NCBI GenBank assembly: GCA_001771815.1
Contig: MEPU01000013.1
Span: forward strand, 248,001-312,000
Length of the DNA stretch: 64,000 bases
Direction of reading: 5' to 3'
Source: Bdellovibrionales bacterium RIFCSPHIGHO2_01_FULL_40_29
GTDB lineage: Bacteria > Bdellovibrionota > Bdellovibrionia > Bdellovibrionales > Bdellovibrionaceae
A program made the translations under genes and the position numbers. Of this stretch, positions 26,100-36,012 are shown in pieces. Positions within the stretch are counted from its first letter, which is position 1, and every line of letters starts with the position of its first letter. A model generated the notes under the pieces. That model was not told the origin of the DNA. It worked only from the letters and a program-made list of their open reading frames with translations, and did no database searches.

Positions 26100-27384
26100 A
26101 AAAACTCTGAATTTTCTTTTTAAAAAATTCACCCCGGTCTTCAAAGTTTTTAAACTCATCTAAACTGGTGCCCCCGGGACTGAGTAAAACAACATCGCCT
26201 GACTTGGCAGATTTGAAACAAAATTCAAGCGCTTCATGCAATCCTGGAAAAGAAGGCCCTTTTAAGCCGGAGCCAGTTTGAGCAATTGTTCGTACAGATC
26301 CAAAAAAAACAAAATCAATTTTGGGATTGTTTCCCAAGGTTGAAAGATCATGCCAGGGCAAATTTTTATCTTTACCGCCCAACAGGAGTAAAAGACGATT
26401 GGAAGAAGAGACTTTATCAAGACAAGCATTGGTTGCTACATGAACAGAATCCATTGCAGTGGCTTTACTATCGTTAACAAAAAAAATACCATTGTAGTAT
26501 CCAACGGTTTCAAGTCGATGTGGCAAGCCCTTGAAGGAATACATTTTGTCTATAGCGGCCGTGGACCATTGTGCAAGCATTGCCAACTTGTGAGCAACGG
26601 CAAAATTATCGTGATTGTGTTTTCCCAGTAAAGAGACTTTTTCAATCTCGTCGCTTGAAAGATCAGTGGCCGCGCGAGCAAGGAGCACTGGGCAATCTGA
26701 ATTCTTTGCCGCGATAACAGCATCAACAGATGTGCTGTTAAAAACACAGACTGATTTCGTACGAGCAGTAATTTTCATTTTTGTTGAATAGTAGTCAGAT
26801 ATTCCAGAGTAGCGCTCTAAATGGTTTGCAGATAAAAAAGTGATGGCTGAGAAATCAAGATGAAGTTTTTCACAGTTTTCTAATTGGTAACTTGAAAGCT
26901 CTAAAATAATCCATTTAGCTCGAGGAGCCCCTGAAAGAACGTTAAGGGCATAAATGCAAAATGGAGTTCCAAGATTTCCTCCGACAAAGCCATTTTCATC
27001 CTCGTGCTTTGCTCCGGCTCCGAGAATTGAAACAACAGTGCTTTTTCCAACAGAGCCAGTGACACCAATTAATTTTTCATTTTCGAGGACGGAGGACGCC
27101 AGTGAAATTTCGGAAGTCAGCATGGCGCCATTTTGAAGAAGGGTTTGAATCCAGGGAAGGCTTAAGGGAACCCCGGGCGAGACAACGAGTGTTTTTGGGT
27201 TCATGCGCAGAAGAGCAGAGCTATCAGAGAATGTTGCTGAGGAATCTTTTTCATCATAAGAGAGCAAATCAGAATCATGATAACCTACAAACTTTAGCAA
27301 AGTCATCGCGGCAGAACCGCTTTTTCCCAGACCTATAACAGCAATTGGTTTCTTTAAATTTTTAATCCAGGTCAGGTCAGCCAT
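26089..27384 (-). CDS. murD: UDP-N-acetylmuramoyl-alanine--D-glutamate ligase
   Basis: The 431-residue Mur ligase adds D-glutamate to UDP-MurNAc-L-Ala in the cytoplasm. The N-terminal nucleotide-sugar domain begins IAVIGLGKSGSAAM, the ATP loop is GVTGSVGKSTV, and the C-terminal domain has the typical FVNDSKATAMDS. The order and length fit MurD (about 430-450). The gene stands apart from murC, murG and the ftsW cluster, which in many bacteria lie together. It is divergent from the phosphoesterase gene with only 33 bases between the starts. Confidence 0.93.
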   Translation of the reverse strand: MADLTWIKNLKKPIAVIGLGKSGSAAMTLLKFVGYHDSDLLSYDEKDSSATFSDSSALLRMNPKTLVVSPGVPLSLPWIQTLLQNGAMLTSEISLASSVLENEKLIGVTGSVGKSTVVSILGAGAKHEDENGFVGGNLGTPFCIYALNVLSGAPRAKWIILELSSYQLENCEKLHLDFSAITFLSANHLERYSGISDYYSTKMKITARTKSVCVFNSTSVDAVIAAKNSDCPVLLARAATDLSSDEIEKVSLLGKHNHDNFAVAHKLAMLAQWSTAAIDKMYSFKGLPHRLETVGYYNGIFFVNDSKATAMDSVHVATNACLDKVSSSNRLLLLLGGKDKNLPWHDLSTLGNNPKIDFVFFGSVRTIAQTGSGLKGPSFPGLHEALEFCFKSAKSGDVVLLSPGGTSLDEFKNFEDRGEFFKKKIQSFFIQ

Positions 27385-27417
27385 GATGACATTAAAACAG
27401 AAACATGAAACGATGTC

Positions 27418-28845
27418 ATGGTGAGTTTAGTTTATACGGCCATAATTAGTGATTTGCATTTGACTGATGCTGAGCCTCCGCGCCACAGAAGGGCGTCGCG
27501 CCATCCACTATGGAAAAAATTTAAAACCAAAGAATTTTTTATTGATTCTGCTCTTGTCCAATTTATAGAGCATATTCAAGAAAAAGCTCTGGGCAACAAG
27601 GTTGAACTGATTCTTAATGGGGATATTTTTGATTTTGATAGTGTGATGAGTCTACCAGACGATCCCATTTATGATGTGAACTGGTTTGAAACACGTCGAG
27701 GCCTTTTTCCAAAGGAAGAAAAATCACTTTTCAAAATGCAGGTGATTATTGAAGAGCACATTACTGTGTTTGAAGCTCTGCGAGACTTTATCCGCAAGGG
27801 TCATGAGGTCGTTATTATTCCGGGCAATCACGATGTTGAATTATTGTTTCCGAAGGTTCAAAAGCTGATCGTGGATTCGTTAGATCTTACAGATGACGAG
27901 CGGTTAAAAATTCGTTTTGTAGATTGGTTCTATATCAGCGGAAAAGACACTTTAATTGAACACGGCCACCAACAAGATCCTTATTGCATGTGTGAAGATC
28001 CAATTAATCCATTTTTGCTTGATTACAATGAATTATCAATTCGTCTGCCATTCGGAAATGTGGCCTGTCGCTACATGATGAATGGGCTTGGATTATTTAA
28101 TCCCCATGTTGAAAAAAATTATATAATGAGTTTGTCAGATTATTTAAAATTTTTCTTTAAGTATTTATTGCGCGCGCAGCCGCTCATAGTTTGGACATGG
28201 CTTTGGGGAGCCGTAGCAACTCTTTGGCATGTCACGGCTGAGCGTTTTTCCGAGCCCTATAAATTTTCTTCAAGTATCGAAAAAAGAATTAATGATACAG
28301 CAGAAAGATCAAGAACAAACGCGAGTACCGTTCGCGAATTGAAGGAGCTTTTTGTTCGGCCAGCGACCCAAAGTCCCTTGTTGATTGCCAAAGAGCTGTG
28401 GTTGGATCGATTGTTTTTAATTTTGTTTATTTTTGTGAGTGCTTATTTTTTTGTTTCAACTTTAAAAGCGTACTTTGCAATTTCGTTATTTTGGATTTTT
28501 GTTCCACTTTTATTATTGGTTCCATTTTTTTTATTCTATGCTCGCTCTGTAACATCTCTTGTTTCACAGTATAAAGAACCAGATGAGCAGCTTTTAGCAA
28601 AACAGTCTGTTATTGCGGGCGTGAGGCGCATTGTGTATGGACACACTCACTTGGCAACTCATGCGCATTTTGGTGGGGTGGAGCATTTGAATTCGGGCAC
28701 ATGGTCTCCGGCATTTACAAATGTCGAGTGCACCGAGACAACCGAGAGAAATACTTATGTTTGGATTGCTCCAACAACTGAGGAGCCTTCGGTTCGCAGA
28801 GCCGAGCTTGTTTCATTCACGAGTAAGCGCCCTGATGAAAAATAA
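27418..28845 (+). CDS. Membrane-associated metallophosphoesterase
   Basis: The 475-residue protein has the calcineurin-like metal motifs DLH (Asp12, His14), LNGDIFDF near 67, GNHDVEL near 138 and YGHTH near 406. The stretch between GNHD and GHTH is unusually long and contains hydrophobic segments at about 245-275 and 331-378, so the phosphoesterase domain is interrupted by a membrane-embedded insert. The substrate is unknown; related enzymes act on lipid A precursors (LpxH-type), nucleotides or phospholipids. The predicted N-terminal catalytic part is in the cytoplasm. It lies next to the histone gene, after 86 bases. Confidence 0.85.
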   Translation: MVSLVYTAIISDLHLTDAEPPRHRRASRHPLWKKFKTKEFFIDSALVQFIEHIQEKALGNKVELILNGDIFDFDSVMSLPDDPIYDVNWFETRRGLFPKEEKSLFKMQVIIEEHITVFEALRDFIRKGHEVVIIPGNHDVELLFPKVQKLIVDSLDLTDDERLKIRFVDWFYISGKDTLIEHGHQQDPYCMCEDPINPFLLDYNELSIRLPFGNVACRYMMNGLGLFNPHVEKNYIMSLSDYLKFFFKYLLRAQPLIVWTWLWGAVATLWHVTAERFSEPYKFSSSIEKRINDTAERSRTNASTVRELKELFVRPATQSPLLIAKELWLDRLFLILFIFVSAYFFVSTLKAYFAISLFWIFVPLLLLVPFFLFYARSVTSLVSQYKEPDEQLLAKQSVIAGVRRIVYGHTHLATHAHFGGVEHLNSGTWSPAFTNVECTETTERNTYVWIAPTTEEPSVRRAELVSFTSKRPDEK

Positions 28846-28931
28846 CTAACTGCATCATTAAGGTTGGTTGTGTTTGTCATCCGCCAGCTCTCATGTAACG
28901 CTTTTTAAGTCATAATAACATTGGAGGCATC

Positions 28932-29126
28932 ATGGCTGACGTTTTAGTGGTAACGAGCAAAGTTAAAAAATTCATCAAAGAAAAAAGCGAAATGAACACA
29001 TCAGCAGAAACTGTAGACGTGTTATCAAAAGCAATTGAGCGCTTATGCCAAAAAGGTATTGAGTCTGCTAAAGCTGATGGTCGTAAGACAGTTATGGCTC
29101 GTGATATTATCATCGACCATATCTAA
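28932..29126 (+). CDS. Bacterial histone-fold protein (Bd0055 type)
   Basis: The 64-residue protein is a single histone fold: helix 1 (TSKVKKFIKEK), loop, long helix 2 (SAETVDVLSKAIERLCQKGIESAKADG), loop with the conserved RKTVMARD, and a short helix 3. The RKTVMARDI segment matches the R-T pair and Asp of archaeal and bacterial histones. Bdellovibrio bacteriovorus Bd0055 is the established relative; it is an abundant chromatin protein reported to bind DNA in an unusual end-on way. The ATG follows GGAGG at seven-base spacing, and a strong terminator follows, so it is an independent single-gene unit. Neighbours are a metallophosphoesterase and ligA. Confidence 0.93.
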   Translation: MADVLVVTSKVKKFIKEKSEMNTSAETVDVLSKAIERLCQKGIESAKADGRKTVMARDIIIDHI

Positions 29127-29148
29127 ACTATAAAAATTCAAAATTTTA

Positions 29149-29179
29149 AAAAAACCCAATAAAAACTATTGGGTTTTTT
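29149..29179 (+). terminator. Intrinsic terminator after the histone gene
   Basis: AAAAAACCCAATA (29149-29161) pairs with TATTGGGTTTTTT (29167-29179) around a five-base loop. The stem is rich in A and T runs at both ends, so it should work for both the histone gene and the convergent ligA. Confidence 0.9.
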
Positions 29180-29202
29180 ATTATCCAGAGCTTTAAAGGG
29201 TT

Positions 29203-31242
<2,040 letters not shown>

Positions 31243-31349
31243 TTACACAAATCCCGGTTCTACGGCTAGCGCCTTTCCGGGGATTTAGCGTCGCAGCTTG
31301 AAGTCGGCAGTAAATTTGACTAGTGTCAAAGACCTACCCAAGGATACAA

Positions 31350-31631
31350 ATGATTGATCAAAAAACAATCGAACACATAGCTAAATTAGCGAAACTAAAG
31401 ATTAACCCGTCAGAAACTGAGGAGTATGGACGGCAGCTTTCAAAAGTTCTAAATCATTTTGAACAGATTGCTAAAATTGATACAACAGGCATAGAGCCTT
31501 TGGTGACGCCAACGGACATCGATTTTTTTGCCCGCGAGGATTTGGTCGCTAATGATTACACAGCAGAACAAATGGTTTCAAATGCTCCGGAAAAAGCGGG
31601 TCAGTTATTTAAAGTTCCCCCTGTTGTTTAG
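31350..31631 (+). CDS. gatC: Asp-tRNA(Asn)/Glu-tRNA(Gln) amidotransferase subunit C
   Basis: The 93-residue protein starts at the ATG at 31350, five bases after AAGGA. It begins MIDQKTIEHIAKLAKLKI and ends LFKVPPVV, both typical of GatC. GatC is a small helical belt that stabilises GatA with GatB. An extended frame begins at 31323 but lacks a site. It is the first gene of gatCAB, 11 bases before gatA. Confidence 0.94.
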   Translation: MIDQKTIEHIAKLAKLKINPSETEEYGRQLSKVLNHFEQIAKIDTTGIEPLVTPTDIDFFAREDLVANDYTAEQMVSNAPEKAGQLFKVPPVV

Positions 31632-31642
31632 GAAAAAATAAA

Positions 31643-33115
31643 ATGGATTTATTAAAAGCTTCTTTTGTGGAAGTTGCCGATGCTGTTAAGTCTAAAAAAA
31701 TTTCAGCGGTTGAGGTGACTCAATTTTTTTTAAGCCGTATAGAAAAGCTTAACCCGCAACTAAATGCTTTTATCACGGTCAGTGAAAAAGCAATCGCTGA
31801 TGCCCAAGAGGTGGACTTAAAAATTTCAAAAAGTGACTGCATTGGACCGCTGGCGGGAATTCCTTTTGGCATAAAAGATATGCTTTGTACAAAGGGGTTA
31901 CGCACAACGGCTGGATCAAAGATGTTGGAAAATTTTATTCCTCCGTATGATGCAACGGTTGTCGCGCGATTAAAATCGGCTGGCGCCATTATTTTAGGAA
32001 AACTAAATCAAGATGAATTTGCAATGGGCTCTAGCAATGAAACAAGTTATTTTGGAAACTGTTTAAACCCCTGGAATACAGAGTATGTTCCAGGTGGCTC
32101 AAGCGGCGGTTCTGCTGCGGCTCAGGCCGCAAGAATGGTCATGGGAACAATTGGTACAGATACTGGGGGCTCTATTCGTCAGCCGTCTAGTTTTTGTGGA
32201 ATTGTTGGAATCAAGCCTACATATGGACGAGTCAGTCGCTATGGTATTGTTGCGTTTGCTTCCTCGCTAGATCAGGCTGGACCGATGGTGACATCGGTTC
32301 AAGATGCGGCGTTAACTCTTGAAAGTATTTGCGGTCACGATTCGATGGATTCGACAACATCTCAAAAGGCAGTGCCGTCTTTTTCAAAAAATTTGAATTC
32401 AAATATTAAGGGAATGAAGATTGGATTACTCAAAGAATATTCACTTGGAAAAATTCATCCAGATGTCGAGCAGACGTATCAAAAAGCACTCGAGCAATTG
32501 AAATTACTTGGAGCAGAATTCGTTGAGATCAGTGTTGGCTTAACAGAGTTTGCAGTGCCGATGTATTATTTGATTTCAGCCAGTGAAGCCTCGTCGAACT
32601 TAGCTCGCTATGATGGTGTAAAATATGGATTTCGCGCACAGTTTAATGATCTCTCTTCAATGACTCTTGATGATTTTTATGCGGAGACTCGCGGCCAAGG
32701 TTTCGGCACAGAGGTTAAGCGTCGAATTATGTTGGGCACCCACTGTTTGTCCTCAGGATACTATGATGCTTACTACAACAAAGCGGGACAAGTTCGTCGG
32801 ATGCTTCGCGATCAATATGCGCAGGCCTTTGAACAGTGTGATGCCATCATTAGCCCCGTCACCACATCGGCGGCCTTTAAAATTAAAGAACGATCTTCTG
32901 ACCCGCTCACTATGTATATGAATGATATTTTTACAACGTCTGCTAATTTAGCGGGACTTGCAGGAATGAGTGTTCCGTTCGGATTTTCATCGTTGGGTTT
33001 ACCAATTGGAATTCATCTTGTGGGATCACATTTTGATGAGCAAAAAATACTAAATATCGGAGCTGCCCTAGAGTCTGTGTCAGGCACACGGGAGAAAACA
33101 CCTCATGTCTATTAA
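31643..33115 (+). CDS. gatA: Asp-tRNA(Asn)/Glu-tRNA(Gln) amidotransferase subunit A
   Basis: The 490-residue amidase releases ammonia from glutamine for conversion of misacylated Glu-tRNA(Gln) or Asp-tRNA(Asn). The Ser-cisSer-Lys triad is visible as the lysine in FGIKDMLCTKG and the serines in PGGSSGGSAAAQAA and TDTGGSIRQPS. Length is normal (about 485). The gene overlaps gatB by 11 bases. The presence of gatCAB suggests that at least one of GlnRS or AsnRS is missing or supplemented in this organism. Confidence 0.97.
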   Translation: MDLLKASFVEVADAVKSKKISAVEVTQFFLSRIEKLNPQLNAFITVSEKAIADAQEVDLKISKSDCIGPLAGIPFGIKDMLCTKGLRTTAGSKMLENFIPPYDATVVARLKSAGAIILGKLNQDEFAMGSSNETSYFGNCLNPWNTEYVPGGSSGGSAAAQAARMVMGTIGTDTGGSIRQPSSFCGIVGIKPTYGRVSRYGIVAFASSLDQAGPMVTSVQDAALTLESICGHDSMDSTTSQKAVPSFSKNLNSNIKGMKIGLLKEYSLGKIHPDVEQTYQKALEQLKLLGAEFVEISVGLTEFAVPMYYLISASEASSNLARYDGVKYGFRAQFNDLSSMTLDDFYAETRGQGFGTEVKRRIMLGTHCLSSGYYDAYYNKAGQVRRMLRDQYAQAFEQCDAIISPVTTSAAFKIKERSSDPLTMYMNDIFTTSANLAGLAGMSVPFGFSSLGLPIGIHLVGSHFDEQKILNIGAALESVSGTREKTPHVY

Positions 33116-34547
33116 TTATCGAGGATACGAACCGGTCATTGGAATAGAAGTTCATGTTCAACTGAAGACAAAGACTAAAATTTTTTGCTCTGATGCAACA
33201 AATTTTAATGCGGGCGACAACGAGAACACATCGCCAATTAGCGTGGGTATGCCGGGCACGCTTCCCGTTATTAATAAAAAAGCAATTGAATATGCCATCA
33301 AGACAGGTCTTGCACTGGATTGCAAAATTCAAAAAAAATCAGTATTCTCTCGAAAAAATTATTTTTATCCAGACTTGCCAAAAGGCTATCAAATTTCTCA
33401 ATACGATTTGCCAATTTGTGAAAACGGCAACATAAAGTTTTTTGTCGATGGAGTTGAAAAGCAGGTCTCAATCACCCGTGCTCACTTGGAAGAGGACGCT
33501 GGAAAATCTATTCATACCGGCGAATTTACTTTTTTGAATTACAACCGTGCCGGAATCCCATTATTAGAGATTGTCTCGGGACCCGATATTCGCTCTGCTC
33601 GAGAAGCTGCCGAGTACGGACGCACCATTCGTCAAATTGTGCGTTATTTGGATGTTTGCGATGGAAATCTAGAAGAAGGGTCTTTGCGCTGTGATTGCAA
33701 TGTATCTGTTCGTAAGGTTGGTGCAGAAAAATTGGGAACCAAAGTCGAACTGAAAAATATCAACTCATTTCGTTTTGTTGAAAAAGCAATTGATTACGAA
33801 ATTGATCGACAGATCGATCAATTAGAATCCGGAAAGACAATTTCTCAAGAAACGCGCTTGTATGATCCAGATAAAAATCGCACGTTTACCATGAGAACAA
33901 AAGAAAACGCCGAAGACTACCGTTATTTTCCAGATCCAGATTTGTTGCCACTTGTTCTCAGTGCGGATGATATAGAACGAATTCGTAAAACATTGCCAGA
34001 GCTTCCCATTAAAAAAACAGAACGATTTCAGAAAAGTCTTGGGCTTTCGAAGCAGGATGCAGACATGTTAACCTCTGAAAAAGAATTGGCCGAGTTTTTT
34101 GAGCTCACGGGGCAGAGTTGCGGAAATTACAAGGCCTCTGCAAATTGGGTTATGGTCGAGCTCTTGCGTGAATTGAATAATGAAAAAATTGAAATTAAAG
34201 ATTCTCCGATAACAGCGACCCACCTTGCTCAACTTATTTCACTTATTGATGGTGGCAAGATTTCAGGAAAAATTGCTAAAACTGTTTTTGCTGAGATGTG
34301 GAAAAGTAAAAATAGCCCCCAGAGTATCATTGAAAAGCAGGGTTTAGGACAAGTGAGCGATGCGGGTGCTCTTGAAAAAGTTATTGAGTCGGTACTTTCG
34401 GAAAATCCGTCCCAAGTCGCTGAATATCGATCAGGTAAGACAAAGGTATTCGGATTTTTCGTAGGAGCTGTGATGAAGGCGTCTAAGGGTCAAGCTAATC
34501 CCGATATGGTAAATGGAATTTTAAAGAAAAAATTGGATCAAGGATAG
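33105..34547 (+). CDS. gatB: Asp-tRNA(Asn)/Glu-tRNA(Gln) amidotransferase subunit B
   Basis: The 480-residue protein activates the misacylated tRNA with ATP and transfers ammonia delivered from GatA. It begins with YEPVIGIEVHVQLKTKTKIFC, the GatB signature, contains NYNRAGIPLLEIVSGPD near residue 144 and LEEGSLRCDCNVSVR near 188, and ends with the helical YqeY-like tRNA-binding domain. Length is normal. It overlaps gatA by 11 bases and is followed by ppx after one base. Confidence 0.97.
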   Translation: MSINYRGYEPVIGIEVHVQLKTKTKIFCSDATNFNAGDNENTSPISVGMPGTLPVINKKAIEYAIKTGLALDCKIQKKSVFSRKNYFYPDLPKGYQISQYDLPICENGNIKFFVDGVEKQVSITRAHLEEDAGKSIHTGEFTFLNYNRAGIPLLEIVSGPDIRSAREAAEYGRTIRQIVRYLDVCDGNLEEGSLRCDCNVSVRKVGAEKLGTKVELKNINSFRFVEKAIDYEIDRQIDQLESGKTISQETRLYDPDKNRTFTMRTKENAEDYRYFPDPDLLPLVLSADDIERIRKTLPELPIKKTERFQKSLGLSKQDADMLTSEKELAEFFELTGQSCGNYKASANWVMVELLRELNNEKIEIKDSPITATHLAQLISLIDGGKISGKIAKTVFAEMWKSKNSPQSIIEKQGLGQVSDAGALEKVIESVLSENPSQVAEYRSGKTKVFGFFVGAVMKASKGQANPDMVNGILKKKLDQG

Positions 34548-34548
34548 T

Positions 34549-35460
34549 ATGAAAATTGCGGCGCTCGATTTGGGCTCAAATACATTTTTATGTCTTATTG
34601 CAGAGATTACAAAAAATGGCCTTGGTGAAATCATTTCAGACTCTGTCGAGATCGTACGCCTTGGACAAGATGTTGATAAAACCAAGCGACTGCATCCTGA
34701 CGCCCTACTTCGTGCCGAGGCGTGCTTGTCGCGATTTAAAAAAATTATCGAACGGCATCAGCCCGAAAAAATTTTAGCAATGGCAACTTCGGCAGCCCGA
34801 GATTCCGTTAATCAAAACGAACTGTTTGAAATTGGTCGAAAGCTAAATATTCCAATTGAAATTATTCCGGGCGATCAAGAGGCGTCAATAACATATCAGG
34901 GATCAGTTTCGGGCCTTTCTGACAACAAGGTGCGTTTGGTGGTGGATATTGGTGGCGGATCAACAGAATTTATTTGCGGTGATGGCATGGGAATTCGAAA
35001 AGCTCAAAGCCTTGATATTGGCTGCGTGCGCTTAACTGAAAAAATAATTTCAAAACAGCCAACGTCAGACGTTGAAATGCAAACACTTGAAACAGTGATT
35101 ATAGATAAGCTTTCTACATTGAATGAATTTCCAATCAATCAAATTGAAGAAATTTTGGCAGTTGCTGGGACTCCCACAGCATTAGTGGCGGCCATGCTGG
35201 GGGGATTTGATGCTAAAAAAATCGATGGCTTTAAACTCACGCGGTCAGATCTTTTAAAATGGAAAGATAAATTTCAAGGTGCCACCATTGAGGAAAAAAT
35301 TAGAATCGGGATTCCTGCCGGCAGAGCCGATGTGATTCTTGTGGGGGTCATTATTTTACTAAAAACTCTAGAAAAATTTAATAAATTAGAAATAACGGTT
35401 TCAACCCGGGGAGTTCGACATGGTATTGCATTGGAAATGGCTCGTCGCTATTTGTCTTAG
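34549..35460 (+). CDS. ppx: Exopolyphosphatase / pppGpp phosphohydrolase family protein
   Basis: The 303-residue protein has the actin-like ATPase-fold of the Ppx/GppA family: phosphate-binding loop AALDLGSNTFLCLIAE at the N-terminus and LVVDIGGGSTEFICG near residue 130. It is the short form without the C-terminal HD-like domains of Escherichia coli Ppx (513 residues). Such proteins remove phosphate from polyphosphate or the pentaphosphate alarmone; sequence does not decide which. It follows gatB after one base and overlaps the DUF192 gene by 41 bases. Confidence 0.88.
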   Translation: MKIAALDLGSNTFLCLIAEITKNGLGEIISDSVEIVRLGQDVDKTKRLHPDALLRAEACLSRFKKIIERHQPEKILAMATSAARDSVNQNELFEIGRKLNIPIEIIPGDQEASITYQGSVSGLSDNKVRLVVDIGGGSTEFICGDGMGIRKAQSLDIGCVRLTEKIISKQPTSDVEMQTLETVIIDKLSTLNEFPINQIEEILAVAGTPTALVAAMLGGFDAKKIDGFKLTRSDLLKWKDKFQGATIEEKIRIGIPAGRADVILVGVIILLKTLEKFNKLEITVSTRGVRHGIALEMARRYLS

Positions 35461-35875
35461 TCTGAGTTTCACGATTTGTTTAGCTGCAGAACCTCAAGTG
35501 ATTTTTAGTAAAAAAAAGATTCGTCTTGCTGGAAAAATTTTAACAGTTGAAATTGCTGAAACCGAGGAACAGCATGAGCGGGGCTTGATGTTTCGTGAAA
35601 AACTTCATCCGAACGAAGGTATGCTTTTTGTTTTTGCTGATCAACAAACACGTAGCTTTTGGATGAAGAATACGATCATCAACCTCAGTATTGGGTATTT
35701 CGATAAAGATCGAAAACTCGTAGACATTCAAGAGATGAAGGCTGTGACATCCATTATTCAACAAGACCTTCCCGCTTATCCCAGTAAAGCCCCTGCGATG
35801 TACGCCCTTGAAATGTCTGAAGGCTGGTTTCAAAAAAACAAAGTGAAGCTTGGAACAAGCTTTCAACTTCTTTAG
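35420..35875 (+). CDS. Exported DUF192 protein
   Basis: The 151-residue protein has a signal peptide ending near residue 22 (LAA-EPQ) and then a DUF192 domain with the typical RGLMFREKL, GMLFVF and SFWMKNTIINLSIGY motifs. DUF192 proteins are small exported beta proteins of unknown role found in bacteria and archaea. The start lies within the last 41 bases of ppx, so translation is coupled to that gene. Nothing in the sequence suggests a catalytic activity. Confidence 0.88.
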   Translation: MVLHWKWLVAICLSLSFTICLAAEPQVIFSKKKIRLAGKILTVEIAETEEQHERGLMFREKLHPNEGMLFVFADQQTRSFWMKNTIINLSIGYFDKDRKLVDIQEMKAVTSIIQQDLPAYPSKAPAMYALEMSEGWFQKNKVKLGTSFQLL

Positions 35876-35946
35876 ACTCGACGTTTGTCGCGAAATAACT
35901 GATGACTTCAGTCTAGTCTTCAGCAAAGCGCTTTGCGTTGCATTTC

Positions 35947-35955
35947 TGGTATGAT
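35947..35955 (+). promoter_or_regulatory. Possible extended -10 promoter of the LysM lipoprotein gene
   Basis: TGGTATGAT at 35947-35955 fits an extended -10 element (TGnTATAAT with one mismatch), 57 bases ahead of the LysM lipoprotein start. A matching -35 element is not evident, as is common for extended -10 promoters. Confidence 0.35.
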
Positions 35956-36012
35956 TAACTATTCAAGAGTATTTAAGGACTGGACGTTCTTTATTTTATC
36001 AAGGATGAGGAC

